Assembly: GCF_019970065.1 (NCBI RefSeq)
Contig: NZ_JAHXYH010000005.1
Span: 248,001-312,000 of the forward strand
Origin: Chryseobacterium sp. OSA05B
GTDB taxonomy: Bacteria > Bacteroidota > Bacteroidia > Flavobacteriales > Weeksellaceae
Direction: 5' to 3'
DNA: 64,000 nt
Below are positions 43,555 to 52,366 of this stretch, piece by piece (the stretch's first letter is position 1; each line of letters opens with the position of its first letter). Below the pieces are notes generated by a model, which was given only the letters and a program-made list of their open reading frames with translations, was not told where the DNA came from and made no database searches. The position numbers and the translations under genes are program-made.

Positions 43555-43846
43555 ACTACTGGTAATCAATAAAAATAAAAACAGAAGCAGGGTATCCCTT
43601 TTACAATACCTTCGGAAATGTTCAAATGAAGGAATTCAAAAAAAGAAAGTCCGAATACAATTATTAAGAGATAGTATAGAAAGTCTGCAAGATATAGATT
43701 CTTGGCTTTACGAGCCAATTAAAGGAAGTTCCTTTATTGGGAAATTTGGTACTCCTCTTGATTTCCTAGATGCTGGTGGAGAAATCTATATAACACATTT
43801 AGAATATAGGGAAGGGGCTATAACAAAAGCTCAATTTGAATTTAAA
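43547..43846 (+). pseudogene. Remnant of a further toxin/immunity cassette
   Basis: After the immunity-gene stop, the frame of the next gene is open for 100 codons without any ATG, GTG or TTG and encodes protein-like sequence (SIESLQDIDSWLYEPIKGSSFIG, PLDFLDAGGEIYITHLEY). In another frame (43566-43667) a fragment reads EAGYPFYNTFGNVQMKEFK before a stop. Pieces in different frames without a start suggest decayed or 5'-truncated coding sequence, typical of displaced RHS tips. Confidence 0.5.
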
Positions 43847-44188
43847 ATGACAAAAACCATTGTCACATCGTATGCTACCATTGGTGCTGGTATTGGTTTA
43901 ACTACCGGAGCAAATAGTTCTAAAAGAGGTAAGGCTTGGCTGGTTATTCTATTTGGTATCACTTATTCAATTCTCTTATATCTGATATATACATCTGCAA
44001 AGATTTATGTAGCTGATTATTATATTTTCTTACTTATTCTTATGACAGGTTGCGGAGCTGCCATTCTTCAGTTTTATTTTTGGGATAAATATTTAGCTGC
44101 TATTAAATATAAAAAGAAAAGCATAACAATACCTCTTGTGATCTGTATTGTTATCTATTCTTTAATACTGTTGGTATTACTATTTTAA
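43847..44188 (+). CDS. Membrane protein, possibly the 3' part of a truncated gene
   Basis: From ATG 43847 the frame encodes 113 residues with about four membrane segments (roughly 7-25, 31-50, 58-75 and 93-112). It was not recognised. Because the frame continues open and protein-like for 100 codons upstream without a start codon, this ATG may be internal to an older, longer gene. It is AT-rich like the RHS tip region and may be an orphan immunity-type membrane protein. This is inference. Confidence 0.5.
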   Translation: MTKTIVTSYATIGAGIGLTTGANSSKRGKAWLVILFGITYSILLYLIYTSAKIYVADYYIFLLILMTGCGAAILQFYFWDKYLAAIKYKKKSITIPLVICIVIYSLILLVLLF

Positions 44189-44221
44189 ACTATCTTTAAA
44201 ATTCTTAGTTCTCACTAAACC

Positions 44222-44251
44222 AAAAAGCCTCTATATTAAAAACATAGAGGC
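44222..44251 (-). terminator. Terminator of the first SusC/SusD operon
   Basis: GCCTCTAT (44227-44234) and ATAGAGGC (44244-44251) form an 8-bp stem. On the minus strand it is followed by a T run (A stretch at 44222-44226), 34 bp past the SusD stop. Confidence 0.85.
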
Positions 44252-44284
44252 TTCATTATAAAAAAATCAAATCTAAATAAATAA

Positions 44285-45778
44285 TTACAGGCTCGGATTA
44301 TTATCAATCTCCTTCTGCGGAATACTGAAAATATAGTATCTGCTGTTCGGAGTAAACTGGGTCTGATCCGGGAAATTAAAGACTGAATGCCCTCTTCCGT
44401 TCACTGTTTTCACGGTTCCATTAGGAGTGGTAATCTGAACTTTTATAGGCTGTCCACTGGCGTCTACAAATGGTTTTCTTTCCACGGTTCCCTGCGTTCT
44501 GATAATATCGGAAAGGGAGAATCCTTCTCCGAAAAGTTCTTTTCTTCTTTCAATCAGGATTTCTTTGATGACATCATTCTGAGCAAGAGATCCTGTGTAA
44601 GGATTGGCACTTCTGGTCGTTTTTAATTGGTTTAAAACTGTAACCGCATTGGTAATATTTCCATTTCTGGCCTCAGCTTCAGCTTCAATGAGATACATTT
44701 CTGCTGATCTCATTAATACGATATCTGCGATAAGTCCTGTTTTAAACTTAAACTTGGAATATCTTAACAGACCTTCTCTACCCGGCAGACCATCCCACTG
44801 AAACAGCTGAGATCGGATGTCATTGCTGTCAAATAAATTTTTGAAAAACGGATCCGCCATAAAGCTGTAGTAATAACTTCCCGATGAAGACACATCCAGA
44901 AAATGGAAGGCATAGCTCGCTCCCGATTGTTCCTGAGTTTGTCCGTGTCCCCAGATCCATTCCCCGTTATTGATATCATTGAACCCTTCTTTATATTTTT
45001 CAGGGATCATTAACGGATATCCTGTTCTGGCTATTTTGGCCGCAGCTGCAGCTTTACTCCATTCACCGGTATTCAGATAGGTTCTGGCTAAAAGTCCGTT
45101 GACAACAGTTTTGTTGATCTTGTCTTTATTATTTCTCGTATAATCGGTCAAAAGATGATCTGCTTCCGTAAGATCGCTTTTGATCAGCGTATAAATTTCT
45201 TCCAGACTTGCTTTTTTCTTCGGCACAGAACTGATTGTTGAGGGTTCCGTGTAGATCGGAGCGGTAAGAGCCGTCTTGTCTTTCAGATAACTGAACTGGT
45301 AAAAACTGGCCAGGTTCAGATAACAGAAAGCACGCAATGCTTTAGCCTGACCTTTGACCTGGTCTTTTTTCGCCTGACTTCCTTCTGTCTGGTCAATACG
45401 GGCAATCACATTATTCATATTATTGATCGTGGAATAAAGGGTAGTCCATATAAACTGCGGACGAGAGAGGGTATTATTGATCAACTCTGTAAAAGCATAC
45501 GCAGACGGAAAACCATATTTGTTGGTCAGAACCGCTACATCACTTCCCATCGCATCACTCGTTCTCAAAACGGTTGAATAGCCGCTATTGGCATAGTTCG
45601 GGCCATCATCATTAAGTTTAGCCCAGGCCCCATTAATCACGGTTTCTGCACTTTCAGCTGTTTTGAAAACTTCTGCACCATTAGCCTGATCGGTAGGAGC
45701 CGTTTCCAGCTCGCTTTCACAACTTGTTAGCGACCATAGCGCAACCAAGGCAAAAGATATATATTTTAATTTTTTCAT
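44285..45778 (-). CDS. RagB/SusD-family surface nutrient-binding lipoprotein
   Basis: The 497-residue outer-membrane lipoprotein (lipid Cys20 in SLTSC) has the all-helical TPR-like SusD architecture: an N-terminal segment VFKTAESAETVINGAWAKL, the VKGQAKALRAFCYLNLASFYQF helix pair, and the C-terminal DIVLMRSAEMYLIEAEAEARNGN ... LIERRKELFGEGFSLSDIIRTQG block. It caps the SusC-type channel encoded 18 bp upstream. No glycoside hydrolase, peptidase or carbohydrate gene is nearby, and a SAM-type riboswitch precedes the pair, so the substrate is probably not a glycan. Methionine- or sulfur-related nutrient is a hypothesis. Confidence 0.93.
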   Translation of the reverse strand: MKKLKYISFALVALWSLTSCESELETAPTDQANGAEVFKTAESAETVINGAWAKLNDDGPNYANSGYSTVLRTSDAMGSDVAVLTNKYGFPSAYAFTELINNTLSRPQFIWTTLYSTINNMNNVIARIDQTEGSQAKKDQVKGQAKALRAFCYLNLASFYQFSYLKDKTALTAPIYTEPSTISSVPKKKASLEEIYTLIKSDLTEADHLLTDYTRNNKDKINKTVVNGLLARTYLNTGEWSKAAAAAKIARTGYPLMIPEKYKEGFNDINNGEWIWGHGQTQEQSGASYAFHFLDVSSSGSYYYSFMADPFFKNLFDSNDIRSQLFQWDGLPGREGLLRYSKFKFKTGLIADIVLMRSAEMYLIEAEAEARNGNITNAVTVLNQLKTTRSANPYTGSLAQNDVIKEILIERRKELFGEGFSLSDIIRTQGTVERKPFVDASGQPIKVQITTPNGTVKTVNGRGHSVFNFPDQTQFTPNSRYYIFSIPQKEIDNNPSL

Positions 45779-45796
45779 TGTTTCGATTTTAAAAAG

Positions 45797-48730
45797 TTAA
45801 AGAGTCGCCTGAAGACCGAAGGTTATCGTTCTCATCGCCGGATATCTATAGTACGTAGTTCCATCCAGAGCCTGTTCCGGATCCATTCCTTTATGCTTGT
45901 AGAAGGTCAGAAGGTTTTCAGCCTGAACATAGATTCTGAATTTTTTCAGTCCCAGTTTTTCAAAATAATCCGAAGGCAGTGTATATCCCAGACTCACATT
46001 TTTAAGTCTTGCATAGGTTCCCGAGTATAAAAATCTTGAAGAAGAAGAATTCCAGTTATTCGTCGTTGTGCTCAATGCAGGAACGTCGGTGTTAGGGTTG
46101 TCCGGAGTCCATCTGTTCAGCATTTCTGCACTCCATGCGCGTCCTCCGGAGCTTCCGTTAGACATCAGTGAGGTATAATCCATATCCAGAATCTTTCCTC
46201 CGAGACTGAATGTCAGTAATCCAGAAAAGTCGAAGTTTTTATACCTCACACTGGTGCTGATCCCACCTGTTACTTTAGGCAATGCTGATCCCTGAAGGGT
46301 TCTTGTCGCTTTTGCATATTCGGAAGTGGTTCCGTCTACGGTATTTCCATTCGCATCCTGATAAATATACCTCCATAGAGGTTTTCCGTTCGAAGGATCT
46401 ACTCCTTTCCATTCCTGAAGATAAAAATCATAAATTGAACCTCCTACTTCCATACGTTTTGTGGAAGTCACCACAGCTCCTTTTGGCAGTTTTGTAATTT
46501 TATTCTGCAGAGTACTCAGGTTTACATCTACATTCCACTGGAAATTATCATTCTTGATCGGTGTTGTGAATAATGAGAATTCAAAACCGGTATTTTGTAT
46601 AGTCCCCACATTAAAAGGAAAATCACTGATTCCAAGGGATGGGGCAACCGGCATATTAAACAAAAGATCCTGGCTCTTACGTTTAAAATATTCTACGTTA
46701 CCTTTAACCCTGTTATTAAGAATAGCGAACTCCAGGCCTACGTTTAAATTAAGATTGGTCTCCCATTTCACATCATTGGTCTGTATCTTTTCCAGAACAG
46801 TTCCCGGCTCACCGAGGTTATTATAAAACTTATACAATTCCTGATAAGCGTAATAAAGTGAAGATCCGTTAGGTCGTCTTAATTTATCATTTCCCTGTCC
46901 ACCATAACTTGCACGCAATGTCAGCTGATTGAAGAAATTCAGATCCTTAATAAAATTTTCATTCGAAACTTTCCATGAACCTCCAACTGACCAGAATTTA
47001 CCCCATCGGTTATCGGCAAAGAATCTTGAAGAACCATCAGCTCTTCCTGAAACGGATAGGAAGTAAGTATTGTTAAAATCATACTCCGCTCTTCCCAGGA
47101 AACTCAACAGAGAGAATTTATCGCTGTTTCCACCGAAGCTCCCCAACAAAGCCGCCGCATCCGGCTCATAGTAATAAGGAAGTGAAAACTGGCTTCTGGA
47201 ACCTGAAATCGTCTGGTAATCGTATTTATAAAATTCCTGACCTCCTAAAATATTAAGATGATGCTTCCCGAATTTCTTATCGTACGTCAGAATATTACTG
47301 GTGGTATAAGAAAACGTTCTGCTGTTGGATCTCGTTACGGAACCACCGATCTCACTACCCTCCCCGATAAGCGGATTTGAGTAATAATGTCCGTTGTAAT
47401 TCACTAAATCAACAGAAAAGCTGCTCTTAAATTTCAGTTCCGGAAGGAAAGTAAATTCCAAAAATCCTTTTCCAGAGAAGTTATCCTCTTTATTTTCATT
47501 TTTATCTAAAGGTAACGTTGCAGCAGCATTCTGGTTCTGCAGTGCATTGGTAGGTCTGTATTTACCGAAATCATAAATCCTGTTTCCTTCTGCATCCAAT
47601 CTGTAGGTTCCATCGGCATTTCTTTCGTAATAAGGGTAAAAAGAAGGAACTACCCTCGCAGCCAGAATAATATTGTCCTGTCTTGAATCTGAAGATGGCG
47701 GTGCATTCTGAATACTGTTGGTGTAGCTTAAATTCACTCCTGCATTCAGCCATTTTTTCACCTCCGTATTAATTTTCAGTCTGGTTGCAAATTTTTGAAA
47801 CCCTGATTCAATGGCAATTCCTTTATCATCCAGATAGCCTAATGAAAAGAAATAATTACTTTTCTCGCTGCCTCCGCTGATATCAAAATCTACCTGACTT
47901 CTGGAAGCCGTTCTTTGAAGAATATCTCTCCAGTCGTCATTCCATAAAGGTTTTGCTCCCGGAAGAAGTTTCCCGTCCGGCCCTACCGGCTGTGGGTATC
48001 CGGCTCCGTAAGGATTAATTCCAAGAGCAGTCACAAGGTTATCACTGGCCATCTGACCGGCCTGCTGTGAAGAAATCTGACCGGATTTGTAACCATTTCT
48101 CAATGCTTCCCAGTACAGCTGGAAATACTGATCTGTATTTACCTGCTTATAATCTTTTACCGCTCTGCTGGAAAATCCCTGGTTGATATTAAAATTCACC
48201 CTTGACTCTCCTTTTTTCCCGGATTTCGTTGTAATGATGATGATTCCATTGGCCCCTCTCGATCCGTATAATGAACTTGCCGTAGCATCTTTCAAAACAC
48301 TGATGGATTCTATATCATTAGGGCTGATGGAATTGATATTTCCGTCAAAAGGAATTCCATCTACCACGTACAGAGGATCGCTGGAAGCACTGATGGAACC
48401 GATTCCTCGTATACGCACAGAAGCTGCTGAACCCGGCTGCCCTGATGCACTTACCGCCTGAACTCCCGGAACCTGTCCTTCCAGAGCTTTGGTTATATTG
48501 GTAACAGGTCTGTTATTGATCTTATCGCTGGAGATGGTGGCTACTGAACCGGTATAGCTTGTTCTTTTAGCCTTACCGTAAGCAATCACTACCACTTCAT
48601 CAATTTCCTTCTCTTTGATGGTATCTTTTTTCGGTTTGGCGTCCTGAGCCTGCACACTCATCATTCCTAAGAAAAATCCAGCAACAGATGGAATCCAAAC
48701 TTTAGAATTAATTAAATTTTTACTAATCAT
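45797..48730 (-). CDS. SusC/RagA-family TonB-dependent transporter under a SAM-type riboswitch
   Basis: The product of about 977 residues is an outer-membrane transporter with a signal peptide, a short TonB-box region (EKEIDEVVVIAYGKAKRTSYTGSV), a plug (about 55-170: VRIRGIGSISASSDPLYVVDGIP, SISVLKDATASSLYGSRGANGIIIITTK) and a large barrel. It lacks the N-terminal carboxypeptidase-like domain common in SusC proteins. ATG 48730 is used; a TTG at 48736 is two codons earlier. The terminator hairpin at 48763-48790 and riboswitch at 48832-48912 lie directly upstream. It pairs with the SusD gene 18 bp downstream. Confidence 0.93.
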   Translation of the reverse strand: MISKNLINSKVWIPSVAGFFLGMMSVQAQDAKPKKDTIKEKEIDEVVVIAYGKAKRTSYTGSVATISSDKINNRPVTNITKALEGQVPGVQAVSASGQPGSAASVRIRGIGSISASSDPLYVVDGIPFDGNINSISPNDIESISVLKDATASSLYGSRGANGIIIITTKSGKKGESRVNFNINQGFSSRAVKDYKQVNTDQYFQLYWEALRNGYKSGQISSQQAGQMASDNLVTALGINPYGAGYPQPVGPDGKLLPGAKPLWNDDWRDILQRTASRSQVDFDISGGSEKSNYFFSLGYLDDKGIAIESGFQKFATRLKINTEVKKWLNAGVNLSYTNSIQNAPPSSDSRQDNIILAARVVPSFYPYYERNADGTYRLDAEGNRIYDFGKYRPTNALQNQNAAATLPLDKNENKEDNFSGKGFLEFTFLPELKFKSSFSVDLVNYNGHYYSNPLIGEGSEIGGSVTRSNSRTFSYTTSNILTYDKKFGKHHLNILGGQEFYKYDYQTISGSRSQFSLPYYYEPDAAALLGSFGGNSDKFSLLSFLGRAEYDFNNTYFLSVSGRADGSSRFFADNRWGKFWSVGGSWKVSNENFIKDLNFFNQLTLRASYGGQGNDKLRRPNGSSLYYAYQELYKFYNNLGEPGTVLEKIQTNDVKWETNLNLNVGLEFAILNNRVKGNVEYFKRKSQDLLFNMPVAPSLGISDFPFNVGTIQNTGFEFSLFTTPIKNDNFQWNVDVNLSTLQNKITKLPKGAVVTSTKRMEVGGSIYDFYLQEWKGVDPSNGKPLWRYIYQDANGNTVDGTTSEYAKATRTLQGSALPKVTGGISTSVRYKNFDFSGLLTFSLGGKILDMDYTSLMSNGSSGGRAWSAEMLNRWTPDNPNTDVPALSTTTNNWNSSSSRFLYSGTYARLKNVSLGYTLPSDYFEKLGLKKFRIYVQAENLLTFYKHKGMDPEQALDGTTYYRYPAMRTITFGLQATL

Positions 48731-48762
48731 AATCAATTTTATTTGTCATATATTAAAATTAA

Positions 48763-48790
48763 GCCCTTTGCAGAAAAATCAGCAAAGGGC
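48763..48790 (-). terminator. Leader terminator of the riboswitch-controlled SusC gene
   Basis: GCCCTTTGC (48763-48771) and GCAAAGGGC (48782-48790) form a perfect 9-bp stem. On the minus strand it is followed by TTAATTTTAAT and then the SusC start. As part of the leader it is the likely expression platform of the riboswitch. Confidence 0.7.
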
Positions 48791-48831
48791 ATCGATACAT
48801 ACGATTAACCAAATGCTTATTTTTCCTTTAT

Positions 48832-48912
48832 AGGCTGAATGTAACACCTTGCGCAGGGGCAGGCTGTCAAGATTTCACAGGGTCAGTTCCCTCCATCTTT
48901 CTTTATAAGCCG
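48832..48912 (-). promoter_or_regulatory. SAM-I (S-box) type riboswitch
   Basis: Read on the minus strand, the leader contains AAGATGGAGGGAACTGACCC, TGTGAAATCTTGACAGCC and CAAGGTGTTACATTC, in the order and spacing of the S-box aptamer (consensus GGTGGAGGGA..GGCCC, TGAAACC..GGCAACC, AAGGTGCTAAATTC). AAGAT/ATCTT supplies the P2 stem, and TTATA/TATAA segments at the ends can form P1. The GCAACC block reads ACAGCC, a deviation that lowers confidence. The rest of 48737-49145 holds the terminator, a promoter and nothing else that I can support. Confidence 0.72.
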
Positions 48913-48927
48913 ATCGAAATATGTCTG

Positions 48928-48958
48928 CAAATCTAAAAACAATTAGTCTACAAAACAA
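48928..48958 (-). promoter_or_regulatory. Promoter of the riboswitch-SusC/SusD operon
   Basis: On the minus strand, TTG (48958-48956), a 20-nt spacer and TAGATTTG (48935-48928) fit the consensus and place the transcription start close to the riboswitch 5' end. The -33 region lies inside the inverted repeat at 48945-48965. Confidence 0.65.
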
Positions 48959-48965
48959 GTAGACT
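48945..48965. promoter_or_regulatory. Inverted repeat overlapping the -33 region
   Basis: AGTCTAC (48945-48951) and GTAGACT (48959-48965) are perfectly inverted with a 7-nt AT-rich spacer. Position over the -33 element suggests a repressor or activator site; no regulator gene is adjacent. Confidence 0.5.
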
Positions 48966-49145
48966 TTAAAATTTATTATGAAATATTTTCAAAAATTAAC
49001 TTAATTATTGATCAAAGCACGCTACAGTAAAGAGTTACAGGATTACGAAATAACCAAACATGATAAATATCATTACGTATAATGTAATTAACCAAAACTG
49101 TAAAAAAAAGTTCGAAAATAGAACTAAACTATTTAAATTTATAGA

Positions 49146-49556
49146 ATGAAAGTTTTAATTGTCAACGGCCCCAATTTGAATCTGTTGGGCACAAGAGAAC
49201 CTGAGATTTACGGCAGTACTTCCATGGAATCCTGTCTGGATAAACTGAGATCTGAATTTACATCTGATGAACTGGAGTATTACCAGTCCAATATTGAAGG
49301 GGAAATTATAAACAGGCTTCAGGAGGATAATTTTGATGCGCTGGTGATCAATCCTGGGGCGTATACGCACTATTCGTATGCTATTTCGGACTGCTTAAAG
49401 AACATCAGAAAACCTAAAATCGAAGTTCACATCAGTAATATTTACAAAAGGGAAGAATTCCGTCAGAAATCTGTAACGGCAGCAAATACCGATGCGGTGC
49501 TGTCCGGTTTTGGGATGGATGGATACAGATTAGCAATATTGAGTTTGAAAAAGTAA
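49146..49556 (+). CDS. aroQ: Type II 3-dehydroquinate dehydratase
   Basis: The 136-residue enzyme catalyses the third step of the shikimate pathway, dehydrating 3-dehydroquinate. The N-terminal VNGPNLNLLGTREPEIYG contains Arg17 and catalytic Tyr22. INPGAYTHYSYAISD (68-82) supplies the Asn69/His75 region and EVHISNIYKREEFR (93-106) the second catalytic His95. Length is slightly short of the usual 140-150. It faces away from the SusC operon and ends before the convergent pckA gene. Confidence 0.95.
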   Translation: MKVLIVNGPNLNLLGTREPEIYGSTSMESCLDKLRSEFTSDELEYYQSNIEGEIINRLQEDNFDALVINPGAYTHYSYAISDCLKNIRKPKIEVHISNIYKREEFRQKSVTAANTDAVLSGFGMDGYRLAILSLKK

Positions 49557-49671
49557 TATTTATTTATCAACCACTGATTTCACAAATTTACACAGATGAT
49601 TGCTCTTTTGCTTAAAGGAAAGGTAGGTGACTCTTCTGGAGTAAAGAGATAGTATAAATCAAGAAAGGATC

Positions 49672-49700
49672 ATAAAAAAGCCTCATCGATGATGAGGCTT
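49672..49700 (-). terminator. pckA terminator
   Basis: AAGCCTCATC (49678-49687) and GATGAGGCTT (49691-49700) form a 10-bp stem. On the minus strand a T run (A stretch at 49674-49679) follows, just past the pckA stop. Confidence 0.88.
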
Positions 49701-49706
49701 TGTGTA

Positions 49707-51323
49707 TTAAGTAGTCTGCTGTTGAAGCTGAGGTCCGGAAGCGATTAGCTTTCTTCCTTCTTCAGTATCGCAGTACTGTTCAAAGTTTTTGATATATCTT
49801 GCCGCAAGATCTTTTGCTTTTTCTTCCCAATCTGCAGCATTGTTATACGTTTCTCTAGGATCAAGGATACCTTCAGAAACATTTGGAAGCTGAGTTGGAA
49901 TTTCAAGGTTCATGATCGGAACCTGAGTTTTAGGAGCATTTTCGATAGAACCATCTATGATTGCATCGATAATTGCTCTAGTATCTTTCAGAGAGATTCT
50001 CTTTCCTGTTCCGTTCCATCCTGTATTGACAAGATAAGCTTTAGCTCCGTGCTCCTTCATTTTTCCAATCAGTGTTTTAGAATACATGGTTGGGTGAAGA
50101 GTAAGGAAAGCTTCTCCAAATGCAGGAGAGAAAGATGGTTCCGGTTCAGTGATTCCTCTTTCGGTACCTGCCAGTTTGGAAGTATATCCGCAAAGGAAGT
50201 GGTACTGAGCCTGATTTTCATCAAGAATAGAAACCGGAGGCAATACTCCGAATGCATCAGCAGAAAGGTAAACGATCTTCTTAGCGTGTCCGGCCTTGGA
50301 AGGAAGAACAATCTTGTTGATATGGTAAATTGGGTAAGATACTCTTGTATTTTCAGTGATAGATCCGTCGGTATAGTCAGCAACCCCGTTGTTTACGACT
50401 ACGTTTTCAAGAAGAGCATCTCTTTTGATCGCTCTGAAAATATCCGGTTCTTTCTCTTCGGAAAGGTCAATCACTTTAGCGTAACATCCACCTTCGTAGT
50501 TGAATACACCATTGTTGTCCCAACCGTGCTCATCGTCACCGATCAGGAATCTTTTAGGATCTGCAGATAAAGTTGTTTTTCCTGTTCCGGAAAGACCGAA
50601 GAAAAGAGCAACATCTCCTTCTTCCCCTACGTTTGCAGAACAGTGCATAGAAGCCATTCCCTTCAACGGAAGGTAATAGTTCATCATCGCAAACATTCCT
50701 TTTTTCATTTCACCTCCGTACCAGGTACCTCCGATGATCTGTAATTTTTCAGTAAGATTGAACATGATGAAGTTCTCAGAATTTAATCCCTGAGCTTCCC
50801 AGTTCGGGTTGGTTGTTTTAGAACCGTTGATCACTGTGAAATCCGGCTCTCCGAAGTTTTCAAGCTCGTAATGAGACGGACGGATAAACATATTAGTAAC
50901 GAAATGCGCCTGCCACGCTACTTCAACGATGAACCTTACTTTTAGCCTGGTATCTGTATTGGTACCACAAAAAGCATCCACTACATAAATTTTCTTAGCC
51001 TCAGAAAGCTGGTTCAGCACTAATCCTTTACAAGAATCAAAATTTTCCGCTGTAGTAGGAAGGTTTACTTTCCCATCCCAGAAAATTGTATCTCTTGTAA
51101 CATCATCCTGAACTATGTATCTGTCTTTAGGTGAACGACCTGTGAAAATTCCAGTTTTTACTGATACTGCACCGGATTCCGTAAGTTCAGCTTTCTCAAA
51201 GCCTTGATTATCAGAAGCCACTTCAGCCTGATATAACTCTTCGTAAGACGGGTTATAGACTACTTCATAATTTCCTTTAATCCCTAATTTTTCTAAATCC
51301 TGGATGATTTTAGCGTGTTTCAT
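49707..51323 (-). CDS. pckA: Phosphoenolpyruvate carboxykinase (ATP)
   Basis: The 538-residue cytoplasmic enzyme converts oxaloacetate and ATP to phosphoenolpyruvate in gluconeogenesis. Characteristic motifs are GRSPKDRYIV (62-71), the P-loop GLSGTGKTTLS (243-253, Lys249) and the metal-binding IGDDEHGWDNNGVFNYEGGCYAK (from 261, Asp263/Asp264). Length is normal for the ATP-dependent family. A -7 box (TAATTTTG) lies 36 bp upstream and a strong terminator follows, so it is monocistronic. Confidence 0.97.
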   Translation of the reverse strand: MKHAKIIQDLEKLGIKGNYEVVYNPSYEELYQAEVASDNQGFEKAELTESGAVSVKTGIFTGRSPKDRYIVQDDVTRDTIFWDGKVNLPTTAENFDSCKGLVLNQLSEAKKIYVVDAFCGTNTDTRLKVRFIVEVAWQAHFVTNMFIRPSHYELENFGEPDFTVINGSKTTNPNWEAQGLNSENFIMFNLTEKLQIIGGTWYGGEMKKGMFAMMNYYLPLKGMASMHCSANVGEEGDVALFFGLSGTGKTTLSADPKRFLIGDDEHGWDNNGVFNYEGGCYAKVIDLSEEKEPDIFRAIKRDALLENVVVNNGVADYTDGSITENTRVSYPIYHINKIVLPSKAGHAKKIVYLSADAFGVLPPVSILDENQAQYHFLCGYTSKLAGTERGITEPEPSFSPAFGEAFLTLHPTMYSKTLIGKMKEHGAKAYLVNTGWNGTGKRISLKDTRAIIDAIIDGSIENAPKTQVPIMNLEIPTQLPNVSEGILDPRETYNNAADWEEKAKDLAARYIKNFEQYCDTEEGRKLIASGPQLQQQTT

Positions 51324-51358
51324 TTTACTTATATTTTCTATTTCTTTATTGGGTTCAA

Positions 51359-51366
51359 CAAAATTA
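51359..51366 (-). promoter_or_regulatory. -7 box of pckA
   Basis: TAATTTTG on the minus strand matches TAnnTTTG. The -33 region reads TTTAAC rather than TTTG, so the -33 is weak. Confidence 0.45.
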
Positions 51367-51450
51367 ATATTAATTATTTGTTAAAGGTGGTTTAAATATA
51401 ATGATATAAGTCAGAATGACAAATAAAAAAAAAGGATTGTAATTTATTGA

Positions 51451-52356
51451 TTATAAATTAATTATAGCAGACCATTGAAAAACGGTATTAAAACCTTTTC
51501 CCCAAAAATAGTCCTCGTAGCCGTCAAATTTCGCACTCATCACAAAATCTCCACCCCAGGCTCCCAAACTTTTAACAAAAACCGGGCAGTCTGCGAAAAA
51601 TTTCTCTTTAACTGTGGGAATTTCAAGAAATTTCGAAATTTTTTGTTCATGAATCATCATCAGTTCGGAAAAATTTTCCAATTCACTGCATAATAAAACT
51701 TTTTTTGTGATATCCGAAAATTCATCCACGAGTATTTGAGACTTCGGTTTTGACTTGTAAAAATTGATTCCTTCCCGACTGTCCTGTTTCTGATTTAAAT
51801 GAATAAAGATCAGTTCATTTTTGAACGGAGGATTGAAATCTGTCTTCTCATAAAAGATCTCAGGTTTGCTTCTGAACAGGATGGCTGATTTTTCTTTGGC
51901 AACGGCAATATCATAACCACTTCCGCCTAAGCTGATGCTGTTTAAATGAAAAGGATCAATAGCTGCCCATTCCGCAAGGTTATTCATCAGGGTTGAACTG
52001 CTGCCGAGTCCGTAATCTGCAGGAAACTGAAGATTGGTCTTCAGATGATAGGTAGAATTATTTTTGAATTGAGTCTGAGAAAGCTGCTGAACATTTTGTA
52101 AGGTTTTGAGAATAAATTCAGCGCTTGAGGGAATATTGGTTTCCAGGATCTGCCAGTTTCTATAATCTATGACAGCCTTAAACCATAATTTGTTTTGATG
52201 ATAGGCTTCCCAAAAGATCAGGGATTTTTCATCTTCTTTTACTTCAAAAAAAAACTCTTGTCCAAGCTTGGTAGGTACCGCCAGGACAAGAGCTCCGTCT
52301 ATTGCGAAATATTCAGAAGTAAGCATAAGCTTGCCCGGTGAAAATATCCCGCTCAT
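51451..52356 (-). CDS. GYDIA-type GHMP kinase
   Basis: The protein of about 301 residues belongs to the GHMP kinase superfamily (mevalonate, homoserine and galacto-kinases). It starts SPGKLMLTSEYFAIDGALVLAVP and has the ATP-binding PADYGLGSSSTLMNNLAEW (about 112-130) and the subfamily tag GYDIA (147-151). The substrate is not established. Mevalonate-pathway participation is a possibility, since flavobacteria use that route. ATG 52356 is chosen because an earlier ATG at 52401 would run into fabD. The 10-bp gap shows it is in an operon with fabD. Confidence 0.87.
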   Translation of the reverse strand: MSGIFSPGKLMLTSEYFAIDGALVLAVPTKLGQEFFFEVKEDEKSLIFWEAYHQNKLWFKAVIDYRNWQILETNIPSSAEFILKTLQNVQQLSQTQFKNNSTYHLKTNLQFPADYGLGSSSTLMNNLAEWAAIDPFHLNSISLGGSGYDIAVAKEKSAILFRSKPEIFYEKTDFNPPFKNELIFIHLNQKQDSREGINFYKSKPKSQILVDEFSDITKKVLLCSELENFSELMMIHEQKISKFLEIPTVKEKFFADCPVFVKSLGAWGGDFVMSAKFDGYEDYFWGKGFNTVFQWSAIINL

Positions 52357-52366
52357 AATTTTTTTA

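Noticed and set aside
43847..44188. Confident call as an immunity protein
   Set aside because: The start codon is doubtful because the open frame extends 100 codons upstream without a start, and no partner toxin tip is intact next to it.
44285..48730. Polysaccharide utilisation locus
   Set aside because: Neither SusC/SusD pair is accompanied by glycoside hydrolases, lyases, SusE/F proteins or hybrid two-component/ECF regulators in the window. The riboswitch of the first pair points elsewhere.
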